From: Lysobacterales bacterium
GTDB taxonomy: Bacteria; Pseudomonadota; Gammaproteobacteria; Xanthomonadales; Xanthomonadaceae
Assembly: GCA_016718605.1 (NCBI GenBank)
Contig: JADKCY010000007.1
Coordinates: 1-64,000 of the forward strand
Length of the DNA: 64,000 nucleotides
Reading direction: 5' to 3'
Position numbers and translations under genes: made by a program. Below, in pieces: positions 1 to 9,732 of the stretch (positions are counted from its first letter, which is position 1; each line of letters begins with the position of its first letter). The notes beneath the pieces were generated by a model that did no database searches, had not been told where the DNA came from, and saw nothing but the letters and a program-made list of their open reading frames with translations.

Positions 1-48
1 GCTCATCGCCGCAGCAGAACGGCTCGCGTCGCGTCATAAGCGCGACGC

Positions 49-1068
49 TCAGCAGATGCGCGGCAACGGCTCGCCAACCAGCATGTCAACGATACGGCTA
101 CCGCCAAAAGCGTCGTCATCCTGACCTGCTCCCGGATGCTCACCGACGACGACCGCCCTGGCACCGCGGCGAGGCCTTCAGCCCGCGAACGCATCGCTGC
201 CGCCAAAGCCCGCCTCCGCCTTGATCCGCTGGCACGCCCCAAACCAAGGTGCCTTCATTGGCCTAGGTCAGGAAGAGGGGTCGAGCTCGAGAATTTCGCA
301 TCCTTGACTGGAGAACGGCGCAAGCCGTTTCGTCAATCGATGCCGACCTGGTCGCTGCGCCATTTCGTTGAGCACCAGGCCACGCCACCACGGGTGGCAT
401 CGCGGGCTGGCGCGTGTTGCCGGCGCGCATTCAGCTACTGCGCATCGATGGCCGGAGCGATTGGCGGTCGACTGCGGAGTGATTGGGCGAAGGTCACTGT
501 CACCGCGTGCGGCAGAGAATGACGCCGTGGTCGCCCAATGCGCCGTCCACCAGCAAACAGGTCTACCCACCGCGACTGATGCAGCCATCTCACGACCTGG
601 CCGGAATGCCGATGCCGGAAGTCGCGACGAAGACCCCATCGGGAGCCCCACTGACCCACTTGGTATCGCCAGTGACGATGCGAACTCCCGGCGGCTTCCG
701 CCTCGCGCGTGCCATCAAGAGCAACGATGCGCCGCTGGCAGAGGGCAAACTCGGTACCTTCCCTCGATGATGAACGCCGCTGACAACCATGGCGGGCCGT
801 GCGCCGCCACTGCGAGAGATCATTGATCGTGCCGCACACAGCGATCTTGCCGATGTACTGCCGGAAACTCCATCGGCGGACGACAAAGCTGTCGGTGGTG
901 AACGCCAGACGCGCGCCCGGCCCGAGCAACGCGACGTCAAACAGGCGTGCCTGATCCTCCATGCCTGGTGGCGCAAACACGCTGGTGAAAAATCTCCTGG
1001 ATCAGGTCCTGCATGGCCTTGCCACCGCCACCATGCGCCATCGTGACGCGATCACTGCGCAAACTCAT
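49..1068 (-). pseudogene. hypE: HypE, hydrogenase maturation (carbamoyl dehydratase), multiple frameshifts
   Basis: HypE dehydrates the thiocarbamoyl group on its own C-terminal cysteine to make the cyanide ligand of NiFe hydrogenase. The start (1068) overlaps the hypD stop as ATGA and opens with MSLRSDRV then a glycine-rich GGGGKAMQDL segment. Conserved blocks follow in changing frames: LAFTTDSFVV and IGKIAVCGTINDL (about 850-940), VRIVTGDTK and APDGVF (about 630-700), VLNEMAQ and EILELDP (about 275-370). The C-terminus MLVGEPLPRIC, with the catalytic terminal Cys, ends at the stop at 49-51. At least five frame changes are needed, and 340 codons result if they are repaired, the normal family length. 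No obvious nonsense substitution is seen within the conserved blocks. Either recent decay or indel errors in this stretch. Confidence 0.85.
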
Positions 1069-2197
1069 GCCGCTTCTCCGCGCGCACCACCGTACTGCCA
1101 ATACGCTGCTGGCGCCTTCCGAACTGACCATCAAGGCACCCAGCGGCATTTCCGGCGTGCAGCCCTTGCCAAATTGCGGACAGGGCGGTCGGCTTGATCC
1201 GTCGGTCATCACCGCACCGCAGGCACAGCCTCCGGTTCAACGACATGCCGCGGACCCGCCGCGTAACCAATCTGGAACTTCTCTCTTCGGCATCCGAAGG
1301 CGGCGTATTTGGCGCGAATCTTCAGGCCACTGGCATCGATCTGCCCGAGGCCACGCCATTCGAACTGCTTGCGGCGTTCGTACACGTCCCTCAATGGCCG
1401 CAAGACTGACCGGATTGCCATGCTCCGGTACCACCCGACCGTACTGGTTTTCGACCTCGGTACGCCCTTCGGCCAGTTGCTGCAGCACCATCAGCAAGGC
1501 TTGCAGGCAAGTCCAAGGGCTCAAAGCCCGCCACCACAATCGGCTTGCGGTAGTCACGCGCGATGAAGTCATACGGATGGTGCCGATCACCATCGACATG
1601 GCCCGGTGCGATGAAGCCATCCAGTTGCGCCTGAGGATCATCCAGCAGCGCCTTGATCGGCTCCGGCACGGTGATGCGATTGCAGAACACACTGAAATTC
1701 CGCAGTCCTTCGCGCGGCTTGTTGGATCGACAAGGCGGTCGACGGCGTGGTGGTCTCGAAGCCCAAGCCAAAAAACACCACTTCGCGATCTGGATGACGG
1801 CGCGCCAATTCCAATGCATCCAGCGGCGAATAGACCATGCGGATGTCGGCGCCCTCGGCTTTGGCCTGCAGCAGCGATTTGCGATAGCCCGGTACGCGCA
1901 TGGCATCACCGAAGGTGGTCATGATCACCTCAGGACGCTCGGCGATCTCCACACACTCATCGACACGCGACATTGGCAACACGCAGACCGGACATCCCGG
2001 TCCATGGATGAACTCGATCCCATCCGGCACCAGTTTGTTCAAGCCATAGCGAAAATGGCGTGGGTGTGCCCGCCGCAGATCTCCACAATCTGCAAGGGCT
2101 TGGCAGCGGTTGCAGCCAGCGTTTCGGTGACCTGCGCAATGGCGGCCAGCAAGGCTTTGGCGGCAATTGGATCGCGAAACTCGCTGATGTATTTCAT
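1065..2197 (-). pseudogene. hypD: HypD, Fe-S scaffold for Fe(CN)2CO assembly, multiple frameshifts
   Basis: HypD, with HypC, carries the iron on which CN and CO ligands are assembled. The start MKYISEFRDP (2197) overlaps the hypC stop. The longest intact block, about 1740-2050, holds FRYGLNKLVPDGIEFIHGPGCPVCV with the conserved cysteine motif, then PEVIMTTFGDAMRVPG and FFGLGFETTTPSTAL. After frame changes come VPEPIKALLDDP, YDFIARDYRKPIVVAGFEPLDL, VENQYGRVVPEHGNP, CPQFGKGCTPEMPLGALMVSSEGA and a terminal AYWQYGGARGEAA before the TGA at 1065. Four or more single-base frameshifts separate the blocks, as in hypE. Repaired length is about 377 residues, normal for the family. Confidence 0.87.
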
Positions 2198-2514
2198 GCG
2201 CCAGCGCCTCCGGCCACAGGCGTGCTCGACCCGGACTGCAGCGCCTGCTGGCCTTCGCGCATTGCCTGCAGCGTTTCCTGCGCTTCGCCCAAGTCACGCA
2301 ATGCCTCCAGCGTGGCGGCGGCTTCGGCTTCGTCAATGCGACTCATCGCAAAGCCAACATGGATCAACGCCCATTCACCGACCAAGGCATCAATATCACC
2401 CTCGACGATGCAGGCCACATTCACTTCGCGTCGCACGCCCGACACATCGGCCATCGCCATCTGGCGGGCAACGTCGGTAATGGCAACAATTTGCCCCGGA
2501 ATACCCAGACACAT
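2194..2514 (-). CDS. hypC: HypC/HupF family hydrogenase chaperone
   Basis: 106 residues beginning MCLGIPGQIVAI, the HypC signature whose Cys2 (after Met removal the N-terminal Cys) binds the iron complex and the hydrogenase large-subunit precursor. The frame is intact. Its C-terminal tail after about residue 80 (EALRDLGEAQETLQ) is longer than the usual 75-95 residues of the family. The stop overlaps the hypD start (ATGA), so the two are probably translationally coupled. Roughly 80 bp separate it from the hypB stop; hypF, sometimes found here, is absent. Confidence 0.93.
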   Translation of the reverse strand: MCLGIPGQIVAITDVARQMAMADVSGVRREVNVACIVEGDIDALVGEWALIHVGFAMSRIDEAEAAATLEALRDLGEAQETLQAMREGQQALQSGSSTPVAGGAGA

Positions 2515-2595
2515 GGATGATTTCCCCCTGCTTGCAATGCTGCGACGGTGTTCAGTCCCCGAAGGGTGGCGTGTTGCGGAAAATCGCGCCTTGAT

Positions 2596-3692
<1,097 letters not shown>

Positions 3693-3693
<1 letters not shown>

Positions 3694-4034
3694 CAGCTCA
3701 CCTCCATATCTTTGATTCGCATCTCATCGCCCCCGACAGGGAGCAGTCGGTTTCCACCGCACAGCGGACAGGGATCCAAGCGATCCACAATGTCCACTTC
3801 CTGCAGACAGTCAAAACACTGCGCACGCCCCGGCAGATCGATCATTTCCAGCACGGCCGATTCTGCCGGGCTACCACGCATCACCACATCGAAACAGAAC
3901 GCCAAGGCGTCTTTTTCGACACCCGCAAAGCGACCGATCTCCACCCGCAAGATGCGCACATGGCTGAAACCATGCCGCTGCGCCTGTTCCACCACGATCT
4001 CGCGCATCCCCTCGGCCAGCGACATCTCATGCAT
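3693..4034 (-). CDS. hypA: HypA, nickel metallochaperone
   Basis: 113 residues from MHEMSLAEGM, chosen because His2 is the nickel ligand of the family; an in-frame extension upstream to 4127 overlaps hupK and lacks family similarity. The zinc-site cysteines are seen as CFDC and CPLC near residues 73-95. The frame is intact. It hands nickel to HypB, encoded immediately downstream with an ATGA junction. It overlaps the end of hupK by 8 bases, so the maturation genes form one tightly packed operon. Confidence 0.93.
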
Positions 4035-4929
4035 TGTGGATTTCTTCCAACTGACAGGGGACACAGGGGTCAAGGATATCCAACAACAGCGCCGCAAAGG
4101 TCTTCTTGGCAGGTGGCAGACTCGCAAACGATTGACTCAGCATGCCATCCGGCAGGAACAGATGATCGGTCGGCGTGACCCTTTGAAAGGCCACCAGACG
4201 ACCATCGATGGCGCTCGCACGCACGGCATAGACACCGCGCGCGGCCGGTGCGAGTGCCGTGCCATCGGCAAGTCGCTGCAAGGGCGGCAAACCGCCCAAA
4301 TAACAGGCCTCGGCATCGATCAAGCGGGCCGTGGCACGCCAAAGCGGCCCAGCCCCGTACCGCGCTAGGAGCCCTTGCAGGACCGGGTGTTCTCGATGGC
4401 GGAGTGCGGGCGAGTTGTCTTGCGGCAGTGCGGAGAACACGCTGTTTGCGTGCGTCATCGGCAAGGCCACAGGCCTCACCCGGTGCAAACGCCTCCGCGA
4501 TGCCGCGCAGCACCGGTGCCATGCCGCTTTCGGAGTGCAGCCAGACCAGATAACTCGGCAGGTCCGCTGGCATCGTCGCCACCGACCCGAACAGACTGGT
4601 CAAGGTCGCCTCGGGCGAGGGTAAGGGCTGGGAGGGCAGCGACAACAGGCGTGGCCACGTCAGACAAAACTTGATCAGGTGATCACGCAACAACTCGCGC
4701 GCCAACTGCGTCGCATAGGCATCGTTCAGCGGCATGCCCAAGGCCAGACGCGCCGCGCCTTCCTGCGCACTGCGACACAAGTTGAACACGCGCGGCAGCA
4801 AGCTCACCACATCGTCGACCGCTCGTCCGATCAACATCTGGCTCCAGCGGCAGCGCCGGTCCTGCATCTACCGTCGTCAACAGGCCGCCTGACGAAGCCC
4901 CTCAATCCGATACGCACGTTCTGTTGCAT
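4027..4929 (-). pseudogene. hupK: HupK-like hydrogenase assembly protein, frameshifted
   Basis: HupK-family proteins resemble the NiFe-hydrogenase large subunit and are thought to scaffold cofactor insertion. The start at 4929 (MQQNVRIGLRGF) has a GAGGAG Shine-Dalgarno 8 bases upstream. After frame changes near 4870 and 4830 come GRAVDDVVSLLPRVFNLC, typical of the family; the frame changes again near 4470. The C-terminus contains LDPCVPC, a relic of the DPCxxC nickel-ligand motif of hydrogenase large subunits. At least two or three frameshifts; repaired length is about 300 residues. First gene of the maturation operon. The assignment rests on these motifs and the position before hypA. Confidence 0.72.
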
Positions 4930-5057
4930 GACCAACTCCTCTCGCACTGGCATCGGGGGCGTCTCCCAGACCGGGCCAGTGGCTGAAACGCGATTATCCC
5001 GCCTGTTCAGGGCCAACGAATAAGCCAGCGGTCATATGCACCTTCGCTGCCACGCGC

Positions 5058-5063
5058 TACACT
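5058..5063 (+). promoter_or_regulatory. candidate -10 box of the tRNA-Arg promoter
   Basis: TACACT lies 44 bases before the half-tRNA at 5107 and 174 bases before the intact tRNA at 5237, in the gap between the divergent hupK and the tRNA. No convincing -35 is seen. If it is the tRNA promoter, the primary transcript would pass through the duplicated 5' half before the functional tRNA. Inference only. Confidence 0.3.
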
Positions 5064-5103
5064 ACGTCCCCGCCGCGGCCAGCCCGCAGCGAGTATCCAA
5101 TCC

Positions 5104-5146
5104 AACGCGCCCGTAGCTCAGCCGGATAGAGTAGTGGCTTCCGAAG
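5104..5146 (+). repeat. duplicated 5' half of tRNA-Arg(CCG)
   Basis: 43 bases (AACGCGCCCGTAGCTCAGCC and onward to CCGAAG) are identical to 5234-5276, the 5' half of the intact tRNA including D arm and anticodon. The sequence then diverges at the 3' side of the anticodon loop into an unrelated 90-base stretch. It cannot form a tRNA. The break point is close to where the island's core repeat begins, so it probably records a recombination or excision event at the same site. Confidence 0.85.
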
Positions 5147-5236
5147 GCGCTACTCAGCTAGATTGAAAGGTGTAAAAGGTGTCACGGTGGCTTTACTCGA
5201 AAGTGCAAGGTCATCTGGAAAAAGTCGTTATAAAAC

Positions 5237-5313
5237 GCGCCCGTAGCTCAGCCGGATAGAGTAGTGGCTTCCGAAGCCATTGGTCGGGGGTTCGAATCCC
5301 TCCGGGCGCGCCA
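5237..5313 (+). tRNA. tRNA-Arg (anticodon CCG)
   Basis: 77 nt. A 7-bp acceptor stem GCGCCCG/CGGGCGC, D arm GCTCAGCCGGATAGAGT, anticodon stem GTGGC/GCCAT with loop TTCCGAA (anticodon CCG, reads CGG), T arm with GGTTCGAATCC, and encoded CCA (5311-5313). The island carries the 3' part, so integration regenerates a complete gene at this end; the displaced chromosomal 3' part lies at 61630. Confidence 0.95.
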
Positions 5314-5328
5314 ATTTCCCTGTGACAA
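5268..5328 (+). repeat. attL core direct repeat
   Basis: 61 bases identical to 61630-61690, beginning in the anticodon stem (CTTCCGAAGCC) and running through the tRNA 3' end into CCCTGTGACAA. After one mismatch, similarity continues for about 20 more bases (TCTGCGACAGATCT). This is the standard footprint of tyrosine-integrase insertion in a tRNA 3' half. Confidence 0.93.
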
Positions 5329-5530
5329 GTCTGCGACAGATCTGGGACAAAGCCTGCTGTCAGGGCGTTCCGGGGGCGAGTAAAGGCCTCCCGTCGCATG
5401 AGTTTTCTGTCGCCTGAATCCGCACAAGTTGCCTGTCGAAACTCAGATTTGCAGCGCTAGCCCTATTGCTGCTCAGCGACCCTACTCCGTGCTTGCAAAG
5501 TCAGGCTGAGATGTTCTGGAAGGGGATCTC

Positions 5531-5776
5531 CTACCTGGGACTGATGGCATCAGCGTCCTGTTCGACGTGTTCTACCAACTCTTCTATCCGACAGCCGAAG
5601 TAGCTGCAGAGGCGATCGAGCGCATCCGTCTGAATGTTCGCTCCGTGATGATTCGCCATTTTTGACAAGGTCATACGGTTCAGCGCGGTCGCATCCGCAA
5701 TCTCCTGCAACGTGACGCGACGGCGCTCTCTGAACTCGAGATCGGCGATACGTTCCTTGAGTTTGTACCTTAACAT
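5531..5776 (-). CDS. small XRE/Cro-type HTH regulator
   Basis: 81 residues. A helix-turn-helix spans about residues 21-70: TLQEIADATALNRMTLSKMA followed by DALDRLCSYFGCRIEEL, the layout of the Cro/C1-type HTH_26 family. It is divergent from the excisionase-like gene at 5902 and separated from it by a strong inverted repeat (5838-5881). It probably represses itself and the excisionase/integrase operon, in the manner of island or phage control genes. Target binding is inferred from position. Confidence 0.8.
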   Translation of the reverse strand: MLRYKLKERIADLEFRERRRVTLQEIADATALNRMTLSKMANHHGANIQTDALDRLCSYFGCRIEELVEHVEQDADAISPR

Positions 5777-5837
5777 TGGCTGAATGGCGATTATCTAAGT
5801 TATCGTTTGATGTTGCGCGTAAGCGCTTGCCGTGTAT

Positions 5838-5881
5838 CTTTGTCATCACGTGATTGTTTTAGTAATCACGTGATGACAAAG
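5838..5881. promoter_or_regulatory. 18-bp inverted-repeat operator between regulator and excisionase
   Basis: Perfect inverted repeat: left arm CTTTGTCATCACGTGATT (5838-5855), 8-base spacer GTTTTAGT, right arm its exact reverse complement (5864-5881). Each arm contains ATCACGTGAT, itself a 10-bp palindrome, so the site offers four related half-sites. It lies 62 bases upstream of the regulator start and 20 bases upstream of the excisionase-like start. A likely operator of the 5531-5776 protein; a terminator is unlikely because it sits between divergent starts. Confidence 0.8.
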
Positions 5882-5901
5882 ACCATCACAGGAGCCGTGC
5901 C

Positions 5902-6138
5902 ATGACCGCAACCTACCTCACCACCGACCAATTGGCTAGCCGTATCCACTATGACAGCCGAACCATCCGCAGTCGTCTGAAGGACAGCGTCCTTCTGGAA
6001 GGCGTGCACTACATCCGGCCCTTTGGCGGCCGCAAACTGCTCTTCGTGTGGGAAGCCATCGAGCGCGACATCGCGAACGTGTCGATGGGGCGTGGCCCGC
6101 TGATCCCGATGGCCAATGGGGGTCATGCCCATGGCTAA
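5902..6138 (+). CDS. excisionase / AlpA-like DNA-binding protein
   Basis: 78 residues: TYLTTDQLASRIHYDSRTIRSRLKD is a winged-helix MerR/excisionase-type N-terminus (LTTxQLAxRxxxxxxTIR), followed by LLEGVHYIRPFGGRKLLFVW, the usual wing. Proteins of this kind direct the paired integrase toward excision. GGAG precedes the ATG (CAGGAGCCGTGCC). The 3' end overlaps the integrase start region, so the two are co-translated. Function is inferred from motif and neighbour. Confidence 0.75.
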   Translation: MTATYLTTDQLASRIHYDSRTIRSRLKDSVLLEGVHYIRPFGGRKLLFVWEAIERDIANVSMGRGPLIPMANGGHAHG

Positions 6139-7447
6139 GGTTCGGGTCCGTCCAGAAACCCGCACGCTGTACCTGGACTTCCAGTACCAGAGCGTGCGCT
6201 GTCGCGAACAAACCGCACTCGCCGATACGCCGGGCAATCGACGCGCCTTGGAAGCGGTCGGCAAACGGATCGATCGCGACATCACCAAGGGCCGCTTCGA
6301 CTATCGGGCCTACTTTCCCGACAGCCCGCGTGCCGCGCAATTCGATGATCCTGCGGAGGTGTCAGACGCGGTGGTCAGCACTACGCCGACATTCGCCGAG
6401 TTCGCTGAGGTCTGGTTTCGGGAATCGATTCCGCGCTGGCGCGATCGCTATCGCCGTTCGATCCGCGACACCCTCGACCGCATCGTCCTTCCCGTGTTGG
6501 GCGCGAAGTCGCTCGATGGTGTCCAGCGTGCCGACTTACTGGCGTTCCAAGCCCATATTGCGCTTCGCGCTGGCCGCGGCAGGCAAACCATCTCCGCGCG
6601 GCGGATCAACAAGATCATGACGCTGGTGAAGGCGATCCTTAACGAGAGCGCCGATCGCTTCGGGTTGACCTCGCCCGCACGTGGCTTGAAGACGCTGAAG
6701 CAACGCCGACCTGACGTTCTGCCTTTCACGCTGGAAGAAGCGCACCTGCTGATCTCCCGTGTGCGTCCCGATTACAAACCCTATCTGACCATCCGCCTGC
6801 TGACCGGACTGCGCACCGGCGAGGCCGATGGTCTGCAGTGGCAGGACGTGGACATCAAGAACGCCTGCTTTCGAATCGAACGCACGCATTCGAGAGACGG
6901 CGACGGCGATACCAAGACGCAGGGATCCAAACGCACCATTCCGATGGTGCCTCAGGTACTGGCCGCCTTCGAAGCACAAGCGCGCTTTCGTCTTCCCGAG
7001 TGCCCGTGGGTCTTTCACTCGAGCCAAGGTCATCCGATTGATGCGGTGAACTTCACCAACCGCATCTGGTATCCGCTGCTGCGCCATCTCGACTTGAAAG
7101 TTCGACCGCCCTACCAAATGCGCCACACCGCCGCGACGCTGATGCTGGCCTCAGGCGAGAACCCCGAGTGGATTGCCTCGGTACTCGGCCATTCGACGAC
7201 CGAGATGTTGTTCCGGGTCTACTCCCGCTATGTCCCCAACCTGACCCGCAATGACGGCCAGGCCTTTGCCGGTCTAGTCCACAGTCGACTGTCAGGCGCC
7301 GAGTCGGCGTCTGCAGGCACGCCGCCCTCCACGCCGGTGGAGTCGCTGCTACAAGCGCTGCAGGCACTAAAGCCCAACGAATTCGCCGAGCTTCTTGCCA
7401 GAAGCACGCCTCGAACCCCTGCGGAGGCATCCTCCCATGTTGATTGA
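6116..7447 (+). CDS. int: tyrosine-type site-specific integrase
   Basis: 443 residues (ATG at 6131, MAKVRVRPET, is an equally good start that overlaps the upstream stop). N-terminal arm-binding domain of the DUF3596 type (residues about 6-45), SAM-like core-binding domain about 85-185, catalytic domain from about 200: Arg in LLTGLRTGEADGL, PYQMRHTAATLML with the second Arg/His, SVLGHSTTEM, and nucleophile Tyr in YSRYVPN near 368-371. The family integrates elements into tRNA 3' ends. Its position 0.8 kb from the intact tRNA-Arg and the 61-bp att repeat fit. Intact frame. Confidence 0.95.
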   Translation: MGVMPMAKVRVRPETRTLYLDFQYQSVRCREQTALADTPGNRRALEAVGKRIDRDITKGRFDYRAYFPDSPRAAQFDDPAEVSDAVVSTTPTFAEFAEVWFRESIPRWRDRYRRSIRDTLDRIVLPVLGAKSLDGVQRADLLAFQAHIALRAGRGRQTISARRINKIMTLVKAILNESADRFGLTSPARGLKTLKQRRPDVLPFTLEEAHLLISRVRPDYKPYLTIRLLTGLRTGEADGLQWQDVDIKNACFRIERTHSRDGDGDTKTQGSKRTIPMVPQVLAAFEAQARFRLPECPWVFHSSQGHPIDAVNFTNRIWYPLLRHLDLKVRPPYQMRHTAATLMLASGENPEWIASVLGHSTTEMLFRVYSRYVPNLTRNDGQAFAGLVHSRLSGAESASAGTPPSTPVESLLQALQALKPNEFAELLARSTPRTPAEASSHVD

Positions 7448-8285
7448 ACTGCCACCCCTTGCCACGGTTCAGGAGTACGACGTGGCGATCGAGGTCCTCG
7501 ACGCCTTTTCGGATGGTCTCGGCCGCTACTGCAGGCTCTACAGTCAGGTGGGTTTAATGCATGCCAAGAGCTGGATACCGATTCCACCCTCGCCGTCGGG
7601 GTGCCTGACGCGTGGCAAGGCCACCCTGCTGCCGTTGGATGACGACCGCTTCGATCACTTGCTGATGAACTTCACACGCGATCTCGATCAGCCGGTCACC
7701 ACCTTGTTCTCGAAGTGGTGGTGTCCCATCGAAGGGGTCCACGCGCAGACGGCGGCCTTGATTGAACAGATTGAGTCGATCCCTTTGCGGCGCCTGGTGG
7801 GCGATGCGCTGTTGCACCCGCACACGGTTCGCGCGTTCTGGTCGAGCCCGGCGTCCAAAGCCCATCACCATGCCTACCCAGGTGGCCTCGCGCTGCACTC
7901 ACTCGAAGTCGCTACCATGGCCGCGAGCGCCAATCTCCTCACCGCCTATGACCGCGATCTCGCGATCGCCTTTGCCCTGCTGCACGACTACGGCAAGGTG
8001 TGGTGCTACGCCAACCCAAACGGGATCGACTCCAGAACCCATGAACGCATCGGCCGGCAGAAGCTCGGTCCGCTGCTGGCAATTCTTCACGCTGAGGCGC
8101 CGGACATCGGCGCGGCGCTGGAAGACCTATTGGGAGGCAAGCGCGCATCACGCCATGGGCCCTATCCGTTGGCCATAGGCAGGGTCGTCAAAGCGTTCGA
8201 TCAGATGAGTTGCGAAATGGCGATGCGACCGCGACTAAGGCAACCAACGCAGTACATCGAAGACGACGACGACATCAAATTCTAG
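7437..8285 (+). CDS. HD-domain protein resembling the TraI_2 relaxase N-terminal domain
   Basis: 282 residues. HHHAYPGGLALHSLEVA near residue 145 and LLHDYGK near 180 carry the His and His-Asp metal ligands of an HD phosphohydrolase fold. This arrangement is typical of the TraI_2 domain that starts ICE relaxases of the PFL_4751 type, often found beside the integrase. The rest of such a relaxase is absent, so this is either a stand-alone domain or a relic. Start 7437 chosen for the GGAGG Shine-Dalgarno; it overlaps the integrase stop by 11 bases. The acidic tail (EDDDDIKF) is unusual. Confidence 0.7.
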   Translation: MLIELPPLATVQEYDVAIEVLDAFSDGLGRYCRLYSQVGLMHAKSWIPIPPSPSGCLTRGKATLLPLDDDRFDHLLMNFTRDLDQPVTTLFSKWWCPIEGVHAQTAALIEQIESIPLRRLVGDALLHPHTVRAFWSSPASKAHHHAYPGGLALHSLEVATMAASANLLTAYDRDLAIAFALLHDYGKVWCYANPNGIDSRTHERIGRQKLGPLLAILHAEAPDIGAALEDLLGGKRASRHGPYPLAIGRVVKAFDQMSCEMAMRPRLRQPTQYIEDDDDIKF

Positions 8286-8442
8286 GTGGACTCGGGCGAT
8301 GGGGAGACGTCGTCGCCTCCCCGGCACTCGAAACGGTCGACCTCTGGTGATGCCGTTACGCGCGTCGGCACTGCGCGACGTTTCGTGTAGCGCCTCCGGG
8401 GTAGACTTTCCTTGAGGGTGCCATCCAAGTGAGGAACAAGGC

Positions 8443-8775
8443 ATGCACATGGGCAGCAAATCGATGCACACCACGCCAGTCGGTGGAAACGTCTTCGAAG
8501 ATTTGGGCTTTGAACCGGAAGAAGCAGCGGCGCTGAAGGCGGAATCCCAACGACGCATCGCCGACATGTTGGCCATCAAGGATTCCTTGATGGCCGAACT
8601 CGCGAAATGGATTGAGGCAGAAGAGCTCACGCCAACTGAAGCGGCAGCCCTTCTCGGCGTGACGCCAGCGCGTCTAGCGGATGCGGTCAACAACAAGTCG
8701 GCCAAGTTCACCATTGATGCACTGGTGGATATGCTGGGTCGAGCAGGCAAGCAGGTGCAGGTGTCTGTCCGCTAG
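8443..8775 (+). CDS. HigA-like XRE antitoxin-type protein, no visible toxin
   Basis: 110 residues. HTH of the HTH_37/HigA type: AELAKWIEAEELTPTEAAALLGVTPARLADAVNNK (residues about 52-85), followed by TIDALVDMLGRAGKQVQV, the classic end of this antitoxin family. N-terminal VFEDLGFEPEEAAALKAES is also family-typical. A RelE/HigB toxin normally sits directly upstream, but 8286-8442 holds no credible toxin frame. Orphan antitoxin or regulator. Confidence 0.7.
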   Translation: MHMGSKSMHTTPVGGNVFEDLGFEPEEAAALKAESQRRIADMLAIKDSLMAELAKWIEAEELTPTEAAALLGVTPARLADAVNNKSAKFTIDALVDMLGRAGKQVQVSVR

Positions 8776-8858
8776 CCGATGCGGACCATGCACCGACGCC
8801 ATTTCTGCCAGAGGTTCCCCATCGCAAACACCCCGCCATCGGGACGAGGAAGCACGCT

Positions 8859-9182
8859 ATGCCCATGACAGCCGATCAACTGGAAGCGCGCGATGCCACG
8901 CGGGATATCGACGCAGAACTGTTGCAGTCCCTACGCGATGCCAAGGCAGGCACGTTTGGACGAGTGCATCATGTCCCAACCACGCTGACGATCAAGGCAC
9001 GTCTGTGTTTAGGCCTGTCGCGAGCGCAACTTGCCACGGAACTTGGCGTGTCCCAACGAACGCTGCTGGCATGGGAGCGAGGTCGCCGTGAGCCTCGCGG
9101 GGCAGCCAAACTACTGCTCACGCTGGCGACGACCCACCCGGCCATGGTTCGGGAAGCCTTCGGGATGGAAGCGCAAGACTAG
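8859..9182 (+). CDS. XRE-family antitoxin-like regulator
   Basis: 107 residues. C-terminal HTH: TIKARLCLGLSRAQLATELGVSQRTLLAWERGRREP (about 45-80) then GAAKLLLTLATTHP, as in NadS/HigA-type antitoxins of RelE-family toxins. No toxin is encoded next to it on either side. ATG at 8865 is an alternative start. Together with the genes at 8443 and 9733 it forms a cluster of antitoxin-like genes lacking partners. Confidence 0.68.
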   Translation: MPMTADQLEARDATRDIDAELLQSLRDAKAGTFGRVHHVPTTLTIKARLCLGLSRAQLATELGVSQRTLLAWERGRREPRGAAKLLLTLATTHPAMVREAFGMEAQD

Positions 9183-9333
9183 GAGCCTGCACGGCAGAAA
9201 CGATCGAGGCGAAAAGTCGGCTGCGAGAGTAGCGATGCGATGCCCGTGAACCGAGATCACTTGGACTTGGCTTCAGCGCAACCTTGAATGTACCGCCGGG
9301 CCTGAGAGCACCAACCCCTATCGGAGAGCATCG

Positions 9334-9552
9334 ATGCGTCAACCTCATCTGCGGCGGATTGCCGGCTCACGAACCCAGCCCGCCGCACGCGACTACCTGC
9401 AGGCGCTGTGCCGGGGTGACTGCGACGCCGCCGACCGGATCGCTGAGCAGATATTGCAAGCACACGCGCTGCGTCGCTCGCGCATACACGTCGTGACAGA
9501 CATGGCAGTCGATTCTATTGATGCCGACGAGGTAGACGTTCCCCCGCCATGA
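9334..9552 (+). CDS. small hypothetical protein
   Basis: 72 residues, not recognised. The start is supported by GGAGAGCATCG just before the ATG. Composition is even, with a helical core RDYLQALCRGDCDAADRIAE and an acidic end. No partner or function can be read from the context. Confidence 0.4.
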   Translation: MRQPHLRRIAGSRTQPAARDYLQALCRGDCDAADRIAEQILQAHALRRSRIHVVTDMAVDSIDADEVDVPPP

Positions 9553-9732
9553 TTCGAGTGCTTGCGTAACTGGCCGCCCATTTGGTGAAGCACCGCAGTC
9601 AAAATTGGACGTAGAGAAGCGGCTCTCGGAAGAAAAATTCAACGGGTTCTAGCTCGCCGTTGCGCACGTGGTGCGCGACCTGCACAACGTCGATCAAGTC
9701 GCATCGCCAATGCCTATCTCCCGCATCATGCA

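Noticed and set aside
5147..5236. Possible separate promoter for the intact tRNA (TATAAA at about 5230)
   Set aside because: The box ends one or two bases before the tRNA start, too close to give the correct 5' end, so it was not called a promoter.
5211..5399. Minus-strand open frame ending in GGIRTPDQWLRKPLL-like sequence
   Set aside because: This is the well-known spurious translation across a tRNA-Arg 3' end; it overlaps the tRNA gene on the opposite strand.
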